DNA of 64,000 nt from RUG12783 sp946409545 (GTDB taxonomy: Bacteria > Bacillota_I > Bacilli_A > RF39 > UBA660). The stretch spans positions 1 through 64,000 of the forward strand of contig CAMJWT010000004.1 of the NCBI GenBank assembly GCA_946409545.1, read 5' to 3'. The position numbers and the translations under genes are program-made. Shown one piece after another: positions 17,222-25,340 of this stretch. Numbering within the stretch: position 1 is the stretch's first letter; each line of letters begins with the position of its first letter. A model generated the notes under the pieces. That model saw nothing but the letters and a program-made list of their open reading frames with translations. It had not been told where the DNA came from and searched no databases.

Positions 17222-19362
17222 TATCTTCTCCCGATAGTCTGATTACAAGAATAAACTAATTTTTTAGCTAACATTTCACTTGAATATTCACTTAATCTAA
17301 TATTAGGAACATCTTCAATCTCATCAAGAGAATACATTTTTTTCAAAGTATTAATAATGAAATTTAAATAATTATCATCTTTAACTTGAATAAATTTTTC
17401 TCTTAATACTTGATCAAGTGTTTTACTGTTATGACGAATATATTTAGCGATAGCAGCTGCATCTCTTGTTGTTACAATACCTGGAGCTGAATCAATATTC
17501 ATCTTTTTAGCATATTTATCACATACTTCACGGAATTTGATGAATAAATCATACCATTCACTGTATGAACCAAAGATTATTTTTTCTACTTGGTTATCAT
17601 AATGGAATCTTTTTGGTGTCATACGTTCTTGAACTGATTCATCGATTTTACCACGAGATGACCATTGTTCATTTTCACCATTACCATCAGTGTTACCAGC
17701 ACTAATCATTCTAAAGTTAGGATTAATTGGTACATTCATATCTTCAGCAAAAGTAACGAATCTCTTTCTTTCAGGATTTTCAAGAACATCTAATAATCCA
17801 GAATATAGTTCATTTAAAACTACTTGTGTATCAGTATTACCATTATCAAATTCATCAAGTGATAACATTCTACCATAGACAAGCGCAACGAAAGCTTGGG
17901 TAGCACGGAATCTTCCATGTGGATCATTATAAGCCATTACACTATATTTATCAGTAATTTTACCATTTTCTACTAAAGGTATTCCAAGAAGACTAGCTAC
18001 TTGTTTAATTACATAACTCTTTCCACATCCAGATGGTCCCCAAAGATATACCCAGTCACCTTCCATAACACAACGAATAACTTCTTCAGTCATTTCATGG
18101 AAGATTTCACCTTTGGCTTTTCTTTCATTCATTCTATCTAAGATGAATTTCATTCTCTCATCGAATGGAATACTTTCATCAAATGGAGCAATAATTCTTG
18201 TATCTATTTCACTTGGAAGTTCTACTCTCCCGTTCATTGGAACGACAATACGATCATTTCCAGGAATATAAATACCAGTGCTAGTAGAAACTGGAACAGT
18301 ACTAGCTCCTGTTACTTGTAAATTAGGTAAGCTAGCTAATATTTCTTTAACCTTAGCTTCACCACCAGCATCTTGAATTAATTGTTTAACTTGTGGATCA
18401 TTTTGAACATATTCTTGAATCGTTTTATGAACACGTAACATTTCATCAGTTGCTTGACTTGATAAGCTTGCAGCCATTAATTTAACTTCATTAATTTTTC
18501 TTTGAGCATCAAGTAATACTTGTTTAAATACTTTATCGCTGCTTTCTCTTAATTGTTTTTCAATTTCAAGTAAATATTCATCTAATTTTTTAACTAATAA
18601 ATCTTTTTCACGATCAATAAATGATTGTAATTCATCAATACCTTTTTTAGTAGCAGCTTCTACTTCTTGTTGATGATTATTAACTCTTTCTTGTAAATTT
18701 TCTAATTTTCTAATTAAAGCTTGAGCTTTTCTTGCTTCAGCTGCAATTAGAGAAAGAGTCTTTTCATCAATTGCATAAATACCTACTCTTTTTTTAGCTT
18801 CAGTAAGCATATCCTTTTTTAATTCATCAATACTACTACTTCTTTCTGTTTTATGAATAAAAGCAATTACTTCTTGTTTTAAAATAGCTTGATTTTGACA
18901 GTAAGGAGCTACTGTAACAGCATATTCAATTATTTCTTCATAATATTTTTCATATTCTTCTTTACTAAGAATAATATTAATAATCTCTAGATAATCTCTT
19001 TTATTATCAAATAATGAAAATAATTTATTATCAAATAAGTAATCATGTTTTTCTAAATTAGTAACAACCATATTTTTTAATAAGTTATAACCTTCTGTTT
19101 CCATACCAAATGGGAATATAAATTTAATACTCTTGATTATTTCTGATAAATTAATTCTTTCACCATTATCTTGAACACTAGTAAGTATTTCTAAAAATAC
19201 TCTTTCTAAAAATTCATCTTCAAAGAAATCATTATTTCTTTTATTATCTTTTACTTCATTAACATAATTAATTAATATTTTTTTAGATTCTGCATTTATT
19301 GAACTACTTTTTATTGCTTTAAGTAAATCGTTAAAACGATTATCTCTATTTATAATTGCCAT
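17221..19362 (-). CDS. MoxR/CobS-like AAA+ ATPase with long coiled-coil N-terminal region
   Basis: A 713-aa cytosolic AAA+ ATPase. The C-terminal ATPase domain has Walker A GPSGCGKS (near 444), Walker B MLSLDEFDNG (near 502), a sensor-1-like ISAGNTDGNG and an arginine-rich segment downstream (VQERMTPKRFHYD). This is the AAA_5/CobS type. Before it lie an uncharacterised helical domain (1-190) and a strong coiled coil (about 200-310), then a Pro/Val-rich linker. MoxR-family ATPases work with VWA proteins to remodel or metallate client proteins (CobS/CobT, NorQ/NorD, CbbQ/CbbO). The next gene is a VWA-like protein, coupled by TAATG. The N-terminal coiled coil is unusual for MoxR, which is normally about 300 aa. 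GGGGGAGAT precedes the ATG. Confidence 0.85.
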   Translation of the reverse strand: MAIINRDNRFNDLLKAIKSSSINAESKKILINYVNEVKDNKRNNDFFEDEFLERVFLEILTSVQDNGERINLSEIIKSIKFIFPFGMETEGYNLLKNMVVTNLEKHDYLFDNKLFSLFDNKRDYLEIINIILSKEEYEKYYEEIIEYAVTVAPYCQNQAILKQEVIAFIHKTERSSSIDELKKDMLTEAKKRVGIYAIDEKTLSLIAAEARKAQALIRKLENLQERVNNHQQEVEAATKKGIDELQSFIDREKDLLVKKLDEYLLEIEKQLRESSDKVFKQVLLDAQRKINEVKLMAASLSSQATDEMLRVHKTIQEYVQNDPQVKQLIQDAGGEAKVKEILASLPNLQVTGASTVPVSTSTGIYIPGNDRIVVPMNGRVELPSEIDTRIIAPFDESIPFDERMKFILDRMNERKAKGEIFHEMTEEVIRCVMEGDWVYLWGPSGCGKSYVIKQVASLLGIPLVENGKITDKYSVMAYNDPHGRFRATQAFVALVYGRMLSLDEFDNGNTDTQVVLNELYSGLLDVLENPERKRFVTFAEDMNVPINPNFRMISAGNTDGNGENEQWSSRGKIDESVQERMTPKRFHYDNQVEKIIFGSYSEWYDLFIKFREVCDKYAKKMNIDSAPGIVTTRDAAAIAKYIRHNSKTLDQVLREKFIQVKDDNYLNFIINTLKKMYSLDEIEDVPNIRLSEYSSEMLAKKLVYSCNQTIGRR

Positions 19363-20621
19363 TATAATCTCCCCCTTATCATTTTTAATTTAACATCTGA
19401 TAATAAATCAGCACTATCATCAACTATTTCTTTATCAACCTTAAATAATTTATCTCTTTGAATTTCTGAAACTTTTTTAACACTTGCAACATGATAAAAA
19501 TATTTACCAGCAAACTTCTCTTGATATTCTCCATCACCTGATGCTTTTTTGAAACCTGTTTCAATAACAAAGCAATCACCGCTTTTAAAACCATAAGTTC
19601 TTTTTCTTAGTTCATCAAGAATAATCGAAATACCAATTCTCGAAGCAGTACTATCTGTAGCAACTTCTTTTGTATAAAAATCTCTTTTATAAAAGTTATC
19701 ATTATTTATATCTAAATATATTGTGTGTTTACTAGATATTACTGTCTCACCACTTAATACTTCTCTTGACTCTTTATGACCAAAATAACTTGACCATGGA
19801 AGTCGATACCAAGAAAAGCCTTCACAATCATAATCTAAATTAATAATATTTGTTTCTTGTGGAGTAACTTTTTCTAAGTTACCAGATTCAAACTTAATTG
19901 GTTTATCATCTCTAATAATTCTTCTTATATATGAAGCTTTCTTTCCATCAATACTAAAGATATCATTAAATAAAATATCTTTATAGACACAAGCGATATC
20001 AATTGAATCATCTGTGAAAGATATTTCAATTATAAAGTTATTATTAGCACCACCTAAGTTACCAATCGATACTTGATAATGATTATCATCGATCTTATCG
20101 TATTGAACTAATAAATAAGTAAAGATGCCATTAATAGAAGCTTCCATCACATAATTTGTTCGATAACCTCTAAAGTTATCTGATAAAGACATATTAAGAT
20201 TAGCAAATTCACCAAAAGATTTTATTTCATAACGAATAATATCCATGATACTTTTAATTTCATCACTTTGGAAAATAAGACTATTATCATAACTATCTTT
20301 GCCATCATAAAATGATGTTATTTTTTCTTCATTAGATAAACGTCCATTATCAAGAATTAACTTGCTTCTTTCATCAACACTAACAGTATTATTTTCTTTT
20401 TCTTCATTGTATACTTCAATTACTTTTTTAACATATACATCAAAATATTTTTCTTTAACACTCATGTTAAGATATTTACCATTTCCATATGATATCAATA
20501 AAGATGGAACAATAATTTGTTTATTAGATTCTGACAAAGTTAAGTCATAAAACTTAACAAAATTAAGATCCTTTATACCATATATCTCAATTAAAACTGG
20601 ATCCATAACATTGTATGTCAT
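19362..20621 (-). CDS. Hypothetical 419-aa protein, first gene of the riboswitch-linked AAA+ operon
   Basis: No family recognised. A soluble protein without signal peptide or membrane segment, mostly alternating hydrophobic strands: an N-terminal beta-like region (1-75), a helical insert rich in Glu/Lys, a central beta region (160-230) with VSIGNLGGANNNFIIEI, and a C-terminal part with GISIILDELRKRTYGFKSGD. The SD is an excellent AGGGGGAGG, directly after a riboswitch-like leader and terminator, so expression should be controlled by read-through of that terminator. Its stop codon overlaps the start of the AAA+ gene (TAATG). This strict coupling suggests the protein acts with the ATPase, perhaps as client or adaptor; that is inference. 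Confidence 0.75.
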   Translation of the reverse strand: MTYNVMDPVLIEIYGIKDLNFVKFYDLTLSESNKQIIVPSLLISYGNGKYLNMSVKEKYFDVYVKKVIEVYNEEKENNTVSVDERSKLILDNGRLSNEEKITSFYDGKDSYDNSLIFQSDEIKSIMDIIRYEIKSFGEFANLNMSLSDNFRGYRTNYVMEASINGIFTYLLVQYDKIDDNHYQVSIGNLGGANNNFIIEISFTDDSIDIACVYKDILFNDIFSIDGKKASYIRRIIRDDKPIKFESGNLEKVTPQETNIINLDYDCEGFSWYRLPWSSYFGHKESREVLSGETVISSKHTIYLDINNDNFYKRDFYTKEVATDSTASRIGISIILDELRKRTYGFKSGDCFVIETGFKKASGDGEYQEKFAGKYFYHVASVKKVSEIQRDKLFKVDKEIVDDSADLLSDVKLKMIRGRL

Positions 20622-20643
20622 GTAAAACCTCCCCCTTGCAAAA

Positions 20644-20676
20644 GAAAAAAAGACTTTTGCAAAAATACAAAAGTCT
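20644..20676 (-). terminator. Regulatory terminator of the riboswitch-like leader
   Basis: AGACTTTTG / CAAAAGTCT perfect nine-pair stem followed on the minus strand by a T-run. Its 5' arm uses the CTTTT that could pair with AAAAG at the start of the aptamer, so the terminator and the closed aptamer look mutually exclusive. It lies about 22 nt before the 419-aa gene. Confidence 0.8.
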
Positions 20677-20758
20677 CATTCGATACTTAACATATCTCCT
20701 ATACCGGTTATAAACGTGTTGACGGTATAAGAACGACGAACTACTCCCTTTTTTTACA
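20669..20758 (-). promoter_or_regulatory. Candidate yybP-ykoY (manganese) riboswitch
   Basis: Minus-strand RNA reads AAAAGGGAGTAG, then TATACC-GTCAACACG...AACC-GGTATA, then a GATA/TATC hairpin, then GAGAC-TTTT. This follows the yybP-ykoY layout as I remember it from the Lactococcus example: P1 (AAAAG/CTTTT), loop L1 GGAGTAG, a P3 stem (here TATACC/GGTATA) enclosing GTCAA...CACG...ACC, a P4 hairpin and a closing AGAC. P2 is weak by eye. Members of this class sense Mn2+ and usually precede manganese exporters or TerC-type proteins; here the target is an unknown AAA+ operon. The call is by eye only; a covariance search would decide. Confidence 0.6.
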
Positions 20759-20764
20759 TTCGTT

Positions 20765-20793
20765 ATTATACCACAAAACCCTTAAAAAATCAA
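20765..20793 (-). promoter_or_regulatory. Promoter of the riboswitch leader and AAA+ operon
   Basis: Minus strand TTGATT (20788-20793), 17-bp spacer, TATAAT (20765-20770). Initiation near 20758 gives a leader of about 135 nt holding the aptamer and terminator. Confidence 0.75.
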
Positions 20794-20799
20794 GAAAAA

Positions 20800-21369
20800 T
20801 CAATCTTCACTGATAATATCATAGAACTCTTTAAAGGCTTTATCTACTTCACCTTCATAGTTAATAATTACTTTATCATACAAATCTACTTGTTTAAGTT
20901 CTTCTTTAGCAGTTTCAATACGTTGTTCAATGACATCCATGGTTTCTGTTCCACGATTAATTAAACGACTACGCAAATTATCAAGAGAAGGGGCTGTAAT
21001 AAAGACCCCAATACAATCAGGAAAATTCTCTTTAACTTGCTTATAACCATTAACATCTATTTCTAAAATAACATCATAACCATCATTTAAATAATTCATA
21101 GCCGTACTTTTAGGTGTTCCATAATATTTTCCTGTACCATATTTATTATATTCAAGAAAATCACCATTATTAACTCTTTTTAAGAATTCTTCTTCAGTTA
21201 TAAAGTAATAAGCTACTCCCTCTTCTTCTCCTTCACGTGGAGCTCTTGTTGTACAAGATACAGATAGATAAACTTTTTTATCTAATTCTTTATATTTATC
21301 TTGTAACATTTTTATTAAAGTTCCTTTACCTACTCCGCTTGGACCAGATACTACAATAAATTTACTCAT
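20800..21369 (-). CDS. gmk: Guanylate kinase
   Basis: ATP-dependent phosphorylation of GMP to GDP in purine nucleotide supply. The P-loop is at the extreme N-terminus (VVSGPSGVGKGTL), followed by the GMP-binding region (SCTTRAPREGEEEGVAYYF, near 38-56) and EIDVNGYKQVK (near 100). At 189 aa it has the normal length. The ATG at 21369 is the only sensible start; an upstream in-frame TTG adds two residues. Oddly, no Shine-Dalgarno lies within 20 nt. GAAAGGAT is about 38 nt upstream with a hairpin (21383-21403) between it and the start, and a 4-codon frame ends in ATGA overlapping the gmk ATG. The gene has a good promoter (21438-21467). Confidence 0.97.
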   Translation of the reverse strand: MSKFIVVSGPSGVGKGTLIKMLQDKYKELDKKVYLSVSCTTRAPREGEEEGVAYYFITEEEFLKRVNNGDFLEYNKYGTGKYYGTPKSTAMNYLNDGYDVILEIDVNGYKQVKENFPDCIGVFITAPSLDNLRSRLINRGTETMDVIEQRIETAKEELKQVDLYDKVIINYEGEVDKAFKEFYDIISED

Positions 21370-21437
21370 ATACAATACATATAATCAAATTAAAGAATTG
21401 ATTATTATCCTTTCAAAAATAAATTATTCATGCTAAT

Positions 21438-21467
21438 AATATAATCTTTTTTTTATAATAAAGTCAA
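21438..21467 (-). promoter_or_regulatory. Promoter of gmk
   Basis: Minus strand TTGACT (21462-21467), 18-bp spacer, TATATT (21438-21443). The -35 lies 3 bp beyond the stop of the upstream 306-aa gene. Confidence 0.65.
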
Positions 21468-21469
21468 CA

Positions 21470-22390
21470 TTACATTAACTTTTGTCCCGTTTCTCCATAA
21501 GGTTTATATGAATCATTATCATTCATAAAACTTTTAACATCATTTACACCGTGTAATCTATATATATCGAATAGATTATAAAATGTTTCTTGAGATATTA
21601 AGTTTTTATTATTTACATAATTATCATCGACAATTTGAATACTTTGGAATTCGTTTTGAAGAAAATCTTCGATTATTTCATATACTTTAGACATATCAAT
21701 TTTAAACATTTTACCTGGATATGTCGTATTTATATCAATTGGATAAAACATTGTTTGTTCTTCACGAGATTGGGATCTTAAACCTAATCCATTTAAATTA
21801 GAACTAAGTATATTATTAAAAACAAGTTTAACTAAAATACTTGAATTATCTTGTAAATTATGAGCTTTTCTATCTTCTAAAACTATCCTACCTTCCTCAC
21901 TATTATTTAGGAAAAGATTTTCTTTTGAATAATTAATAGAAGTTGCTATAACATCTTCTGGTATTCCTACAATTCTAAATAAACCACTTATACCATTGTA
22001 AGTAACAAATCTCTCCAATTCACTTTTTGTTTTATTATTTACTGGTTGTAAATGTTCACCATATGCATCAATATATGATAGATAATTATCATCGACTCTT
22101 CCTAAGAAAATATTTTTTTCAAACTTATTTAAAATGTTTTCTGATAAGTTCACAGCCGTTGACAACCTCTTATAAAATTCTCTAGTATTTTGACTATTCA
22201 AATATCTTTCATCATTATTTAGTAAAACAACAAGTTCTCTATGAGCATCTTTTAATTGCTTAACATATTGACTAAATATTTCTTTAGCTATTTCGATTAA
22301 TAAACGACAATACTTATCAGATATTCTTGTACCATTTATTCCTTGATTTGACTTTTCTACCTCTAATAAAACTTTATTTTCATAATTCAT
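21470..22390 (-). CDS. Hypothetical protein, 306 aa
   Basis: Unrecognised soluble protein. The N-terminal 110 residues are helical and charged (IEIAKEIFSQYVKQLKDAHREL), the rest mixed. No signal peptide, membrane segment or catalytic motif was found. GGAGAA lies upstream of the ATG, and a promoter TTGTGT-17-TATAAT fits 22417-22445. It is transcribed away from the 372-aa gene across a 220-bp divergent region. There is no terminator before gmk, so read-through into gmk is possible although gmk has its own promoter. A link with the divergent gene is only a guess from position. Confidence 0.7.
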   Translation of the reverse strand: MNYENKVLLEVEKSNQGINGTRISDKYCRLLIEIAKEIFSQYVKQLKDAHRELVVLLNNDERYLNSQNTREFYKRLSTAVNLSENILNKFEKNIFLGRVDDNYLSYIDAYGEHLQPVNNKTKSELERFVTYNGISGLFRIVGIPEDVIATSINYSKENLFLNNSEEGRIVLEDRKAHNLQDNSSILVKLVFNNILSSNLNGLGLRSQSREEQTMFYPIDINTTYPGKMFKIDMSKVYEIIEDFLQNEFQSIQIVDDNYVNNKNLISQETFYNLFDIYRLHGVNDVKSFMNDNDSYKPYGETGQKLM

Positions 22391-22416
22391 ATTAAAATTT
22401 CTCCAATTCTACTTTT

Positions 22417-22445
22417 ATTATATATAATACGTTTTATTAACACAA
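22417..22445 (-). promoter_or_regulatory. Promoter of the 306-aa gene
   Basis: Minus strand TTGTGT (22440-22445), 17-bp spacer, TATAAT (22417-22422). Confidence 0.5.
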
Positions 22446-22534
22446 GAACTTAGAAAAAAATAATTTTTAAGTTGAAGTTATTTTACATCAAGTATATATT
22501 TTTTTTTGTTTCAACTATAAAAAAGAAGTATTTA

Positions 22535-22543
22535 TGCTATAAT
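22535..22543 (+). promoter_or_regulatory. Extended -10 promoter of the 372-aa gene
   Basis: TGCTATAAT on the plus strand, a full extended -10 (TGnTATAAT), about 68 nt upstream of the chosen ATG. No convincing -35. Confidence 0.55.
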
Positions 22544-22610
22544 TAATTTAGAAAAAGTTCAAAATTTTGTATATTTAATTACATTAAAAGCGATTGAAAG
22601 GATGGAAATA

Positions 22611-23720
22611 ATGAGTAGTAGAAAAGCGAAAATTGAAAGTTATTTAGAAATAATAGATAGAGTGCAAGGAGAAATATTAAATTATCATCCAATTAATGAA
22701 GAACAAAGAAGAGATTATAATCATCAAATAAAGAAAATCGAAGATTATAAAAAAGAAATAAATAAACTGACGTATACTAAAGAGGAACTAAAATATCAAT
22801 CAAGAGTAAATGAGATATCATATAGTGATATTGTTATTCGTGATCTTGAATTTTCTATCAAAAGTATGACACCACCTTCAACTCAAAAAGTAGCTGATGA
22901 TAGGGATAATAAAATTAGAATATTAAATGATTATAAACGTATAAAAGAATTACAACAAACTGCTATAGATATCGAATATAGAAGACGCCCTCTTCAAATT
23001 AATGTTCGAGATTTTGACAAAAATTATTGTTTAGTTTCTTTTGAATATGGATCTGATACACAAAGGAAAGCTATTAACGAAATCTTTGAATTAAGAACAT
23101 TACCAGATTCTAGAGATAATAAAGAATTACAAGAAAAGGGTCTTTATGTAACATCATCTTTAAATAATGATAATGGAATCGAATATATTAACTTACCTAA
23201 AGATATAGCATTTGAAGTATTAAATGATTTAATTTCTGTACCACATGCAAAAATGAAAATTGGAAATAAAGAAATGCGTTTTCAAGTTAATTATAATGAC
23301 ATGAGAGAAGAATTACATATGGTCAATCCTTTATTTGGTTATCTTGAAGTATTTGGTGAATATGAAAACGGATTAAGAGAATATAAAATAACTTTTATCT
23401 ATGATAGTAAAAGTCAGGTAGATAAAGTATATTTAGACTTTAAAAATAGGTTTCTTCCTCAACTAGGGGCACTTTCTAAGTATGGAGAAGAAATGGGTGA
23501 ATATATTAAACCAGCTTTATCTGAAGGACCTAGTTATGGAAAAAATGAAATATCATATGTCATTGTTCCTGAAAGCATGATACATGTTATGGCAAAGCAC
23601 TTGATTAATGATGATGGCGTTATAATGAACGTTGGAGATCAAAGATTTGGAAAATATGAATATAATTCATTTATGCCTGCGCTTAGTTCACTAATTAATA
23701 AAAGCAAAAATAATAGATAA
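22611..23720 (+). CDS. Hypothetical protein, about 369 aa, lone plus-strand gene
   Basis: Unrecognised. The N-terminal 150 residues are charged and probably coiled coil (IESYLEIIDRVQGEI, KKIEDYKKEINKL). The remainder is alpha/beta with NYCLVSFEYGSDTQRKAINEI (near 160) and a C-terminal YVIVPESMIHVMAKHLI. There is no signal peptide or membrane segment. AAGGA is 8 nt before the ATG at 22611 and abuts the upstream ATG at 22602, so the shorter form is preferred. It is one of only two plus-strand genes in the window, has its own extended -10 promoter and ends in a bidirectional terminator, so it is a self-contained unit. Confidence 0.7.
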   Translation: MSSRKAKIESYLEIIDRVQGEILNYHPINEEQRRDYNHQIKKIEDYKKEINKLTYTKEELKYQSRVNEISYSDIVIRDLEFSIKSMTPPSTQKVADDRDNKIRILNDYKRIKELQQTAIDIEYRRRPLQINVRDFDKNYCLVSFEYGSDTQRKAINEIFELRTLPDSRDNKELQEKGLYVTSSLNNDNGIEYINLPKDIAFEVLNDLISVPHAKMKIGNKEMRFQVNYNDMREELHMVNPLFGYLEVFGEYENGLREYKITFIYDSKSQVDKVYLDFKNRFLPQLGALSKYGEEMGEYIKPALSEGPSYGKNEISYVIVPESMIHVMAKHLINDDGVIMNVGDQRFGKYEYNSFMPALSSLINKSKNNR

Positions 23721-23721
23721 T

Positions 23722-23757
23722 AAAAACTGATAGTCATATAATGATTATCAGTTTTTT
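23722..23757. terminator. Bidirectional terminator between the 372-aa gene and smr
   Basis: AAAAACTGATA / TATCAGTTTTT outer stem continuing through TCAT/ATGA to an ATA loop, with a T-run in both directions. It serves the convergent genes on either side. Confidence 0.85.
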
Positions 23758-23772
23758 TAACATAAAAATATT

Positions 23773-24024
23773 CTATAAATATTTTTCTTTTATTTCTACT
23801 ATTGTACAACCTGGATTAAAAAAATCAATATAATATGCTTTAATTCTTTTATCATTTTTTAAAACTTGATGTACTGTTTTTTTTACTATACCTTCTCCAA
23901 TACCATGAATGATACATACCTTTTTATTATGAAGAGTTATTTGATCATTAATAAATTCTTTTACTAATACTTCAGATGAAAAAGAATATTCTCCATGTAA
24001 GTCTAGTGAAGGAAGATTATTCAT
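23773..24024 (-). CDS. Stand-alone Smr domain protein
   Basis: An 83-aa Smr (small MutS-related) domain with the signature pieces LDLHG near residue 7, IIHGIGEGIVK near 40 and NPGCTIVEIK near 71. Smr domains are nucleic-acid nicking modules found at the C-terminus of MutS2 or alone; recent work links stand-alone and MutS2 Smr domains to ribosome rescue and mRNA cleavage. Here it is alone, the last gene of the rel-dtd-pfkB-smr operon, with its ATG overlapping the pfkB end (TATGAATAA) and GAGGTT as ribosome binding site. The domain call is safe; the role is from the family. Confidence 0.85.
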   Translation of the reverse strand: MNNLPSLDLHGEYSFSSEVLVKEFINDQITLHNKKVCIIHGIGEGIVKKTVHQVLKNDKRIKAYYIDFFNPGCTIVEIKEKYL

Positions 24025-24904
24025 AATTCATAACCTCTAAAATATCTGGGATACCTTTTCTAGTACCATAAGCAGTCGTTGATAAAGCTCCTGTAATATT
24101 GGATAATCTTAAAGCTCTTAATAATTCAAAATCATTAGATAGAAAATGAACAAAAGCTCCATGGAAAATGTCACCAGCTCCATTAGTATCGATGGTATTT
24201 ACTTTAATTGATGGTATAAAATGGAATTCATTATTTATTTTAACCATACAACCATATGATTCTAAAGTAATAATTAATAAACCTTTATAATCTTTTTGAA
24301 TTTGATCATAAATTTCTTTTAATCCTTCACGATCTTCATAATTCATTTCTTTTTTGGTATATTCTTTTGCAAAATCATTAGAACAAACAACATAATCACA
24401 ATATTTAGATAAAGTTAGAATACCTTCATTAACCCTACCAGCATCAATTACTTTAATTGCATTAGGATTATCATTAAATACTTTAAGAGCGGTTTCATAA
24501 TCATTACCATCAACTAAAATATAATCACAAGATATATTAACACTTCTATTATATTTTAATAATGGGCTTTTATTCGTAATAATGGTTCTTGTACATTTTG
24601 ATAAACTTGTAATAATGTAACTTGTTGTTGTTGGAACACTATCGATTTTCGCAAACATTGTTTGAACACCAATGTCACTCATCTCTTGTTCAAGGAACAC
24701 TCCATCACGATCATTTCCAACAGTACTTATAAGAGTTACATCATCATTCCATTTTCCTAACAGATATGTTGCATTATTACATGCTCCTCCACCATTCATA
24801 AAACGACGATCCCCAATTCTTACTTTCGTATTTTCTTTGGGATATTCATCAACTGGTAATGTTACATCTAATGCTGATTGACCAATACAAACTATTCTCT
24901 TCAT
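24017..24904 (-). CDS. PfkB-family sugar kinase (ribokinase-like)
   Basis: ATP-dependent carbohydrate kinase of the ribokinase fold. It shows the N-terminal IVCIGQSALDVTLPV, the substrate-site motif GGGACNNA (near 40-47) and the C-terminal PfkB signature DTNGAGDIFHGAF (near 240), which contains the catalytic Asp and anion hole. At 295 aa the length is normal. The ATG at 24904 has GGAGAA upstream; longer in-frame extensions run back into dtd and are rejected. It sits between dtd and smr with overlaps on the smr side. Which sugar it phosphorylates (ribose, fructose, nucleoside or other) cannot be read from the sequence. Confidence 0.9.
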   Translation of the reverse strand: MKRIVCIGQSALDVTLPVDEYPKENTKVRIGDRRFMNGGGACNNATYLLGKWNDDVTLISTVGNDRDGVFLEQEMSDIGVQTMFAKIDSVPTTTSYIITSLSKCTRTIITNKSPLLKYNRSVNISCDYILVDGNDYETALKVFNDNPNAIKVIDAGRVNEGILTLSKYCDYVVCSNDFAKEYTKKEMNYEDREGLKEIYDQIQKDYKGLLIITLESYGCMVKINNEFHFIPSIKVNTIDTNGAGDIFHGAFVHFLSNDFELLRALRLSNITGALSTTAYGTRKGIPDILEVMNYE

Positions 24905-24905
24905 A

Positions 24906-25340
24906 TTATTTCTCCAATATAATGGTTGTTGGACCATCATTTTCAAGTTCTACTTTCATGTATGCACCAAAGATACCTTTTTCAACATGAACATATTTAG
25001 ATAATTCTTCATTGAATTTATCATAAAGGATTGTTGATTCTTCACCTTTCATAGCTTCAATGTAACTAGGTCTATTACCTTTTTTAGTATCTGCATATAA
25101 AGTAAATTGAGAAATTGATAAAACTTCACCACCAGTATCTAAAATACTTAGGTTCATAACTCCATTTTCATCATCCATAATACGTAAATTAACGATTTTT
25201 TTAACCATCGCTAAAATATTATCTAAGGTATCTCCATAAGTAAAACCAACAAGTAACATATAACCATTATTAATTTTACCAACTACTTTTTCATCAACCG
25301 TTACACTAGCATGATTTACTCTTTGTACTATTACTCTCAT
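24906..25340 (-). CDS. dtd: D-aminoacyl-tRNA deacylase
   Basis: Removes D-amino acids (and glycine mischarged on tRNA-Ala) from tRNA, protecting translation. The 144-aa protein has the two diagnostic motifs SQFTLYADTKKGNRPSY (near 77-93) and NDGPTTI near the C-terminus, whose Gly-Pro forms the chirality filter with the partner subunit of the dimer. The ATG overlaps the rel stop codon (TAATG), with AAAGGAGG upstream. The rel-dtd order is common in Firmicutes, which supports the call. Confidence 0.97.
   Translation of the reverse strand: MRVIVQRVNHASVTVDEKVVGKINNGYMLLVGFTYGDTLDNILAMVKKIVNLRIMDDENGVMNLSILDTGGEVLSISQFTLYADTKKGNRPSYIEAMKGEESTILYDKFNEELSKYVHVEKGIFGAYMKVELENDGPTTIILEK

Noticed and set aside
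20669..20758. T-box or THF riboswitch for the leader of the AAA+ operon
   Set aside because: No TGGNACCGCG core as in the true T-box at 53.7 kb. GGAGTAG is reminiscent of THF aptamers, but the rest of the layout fits yybP-ykoY better.
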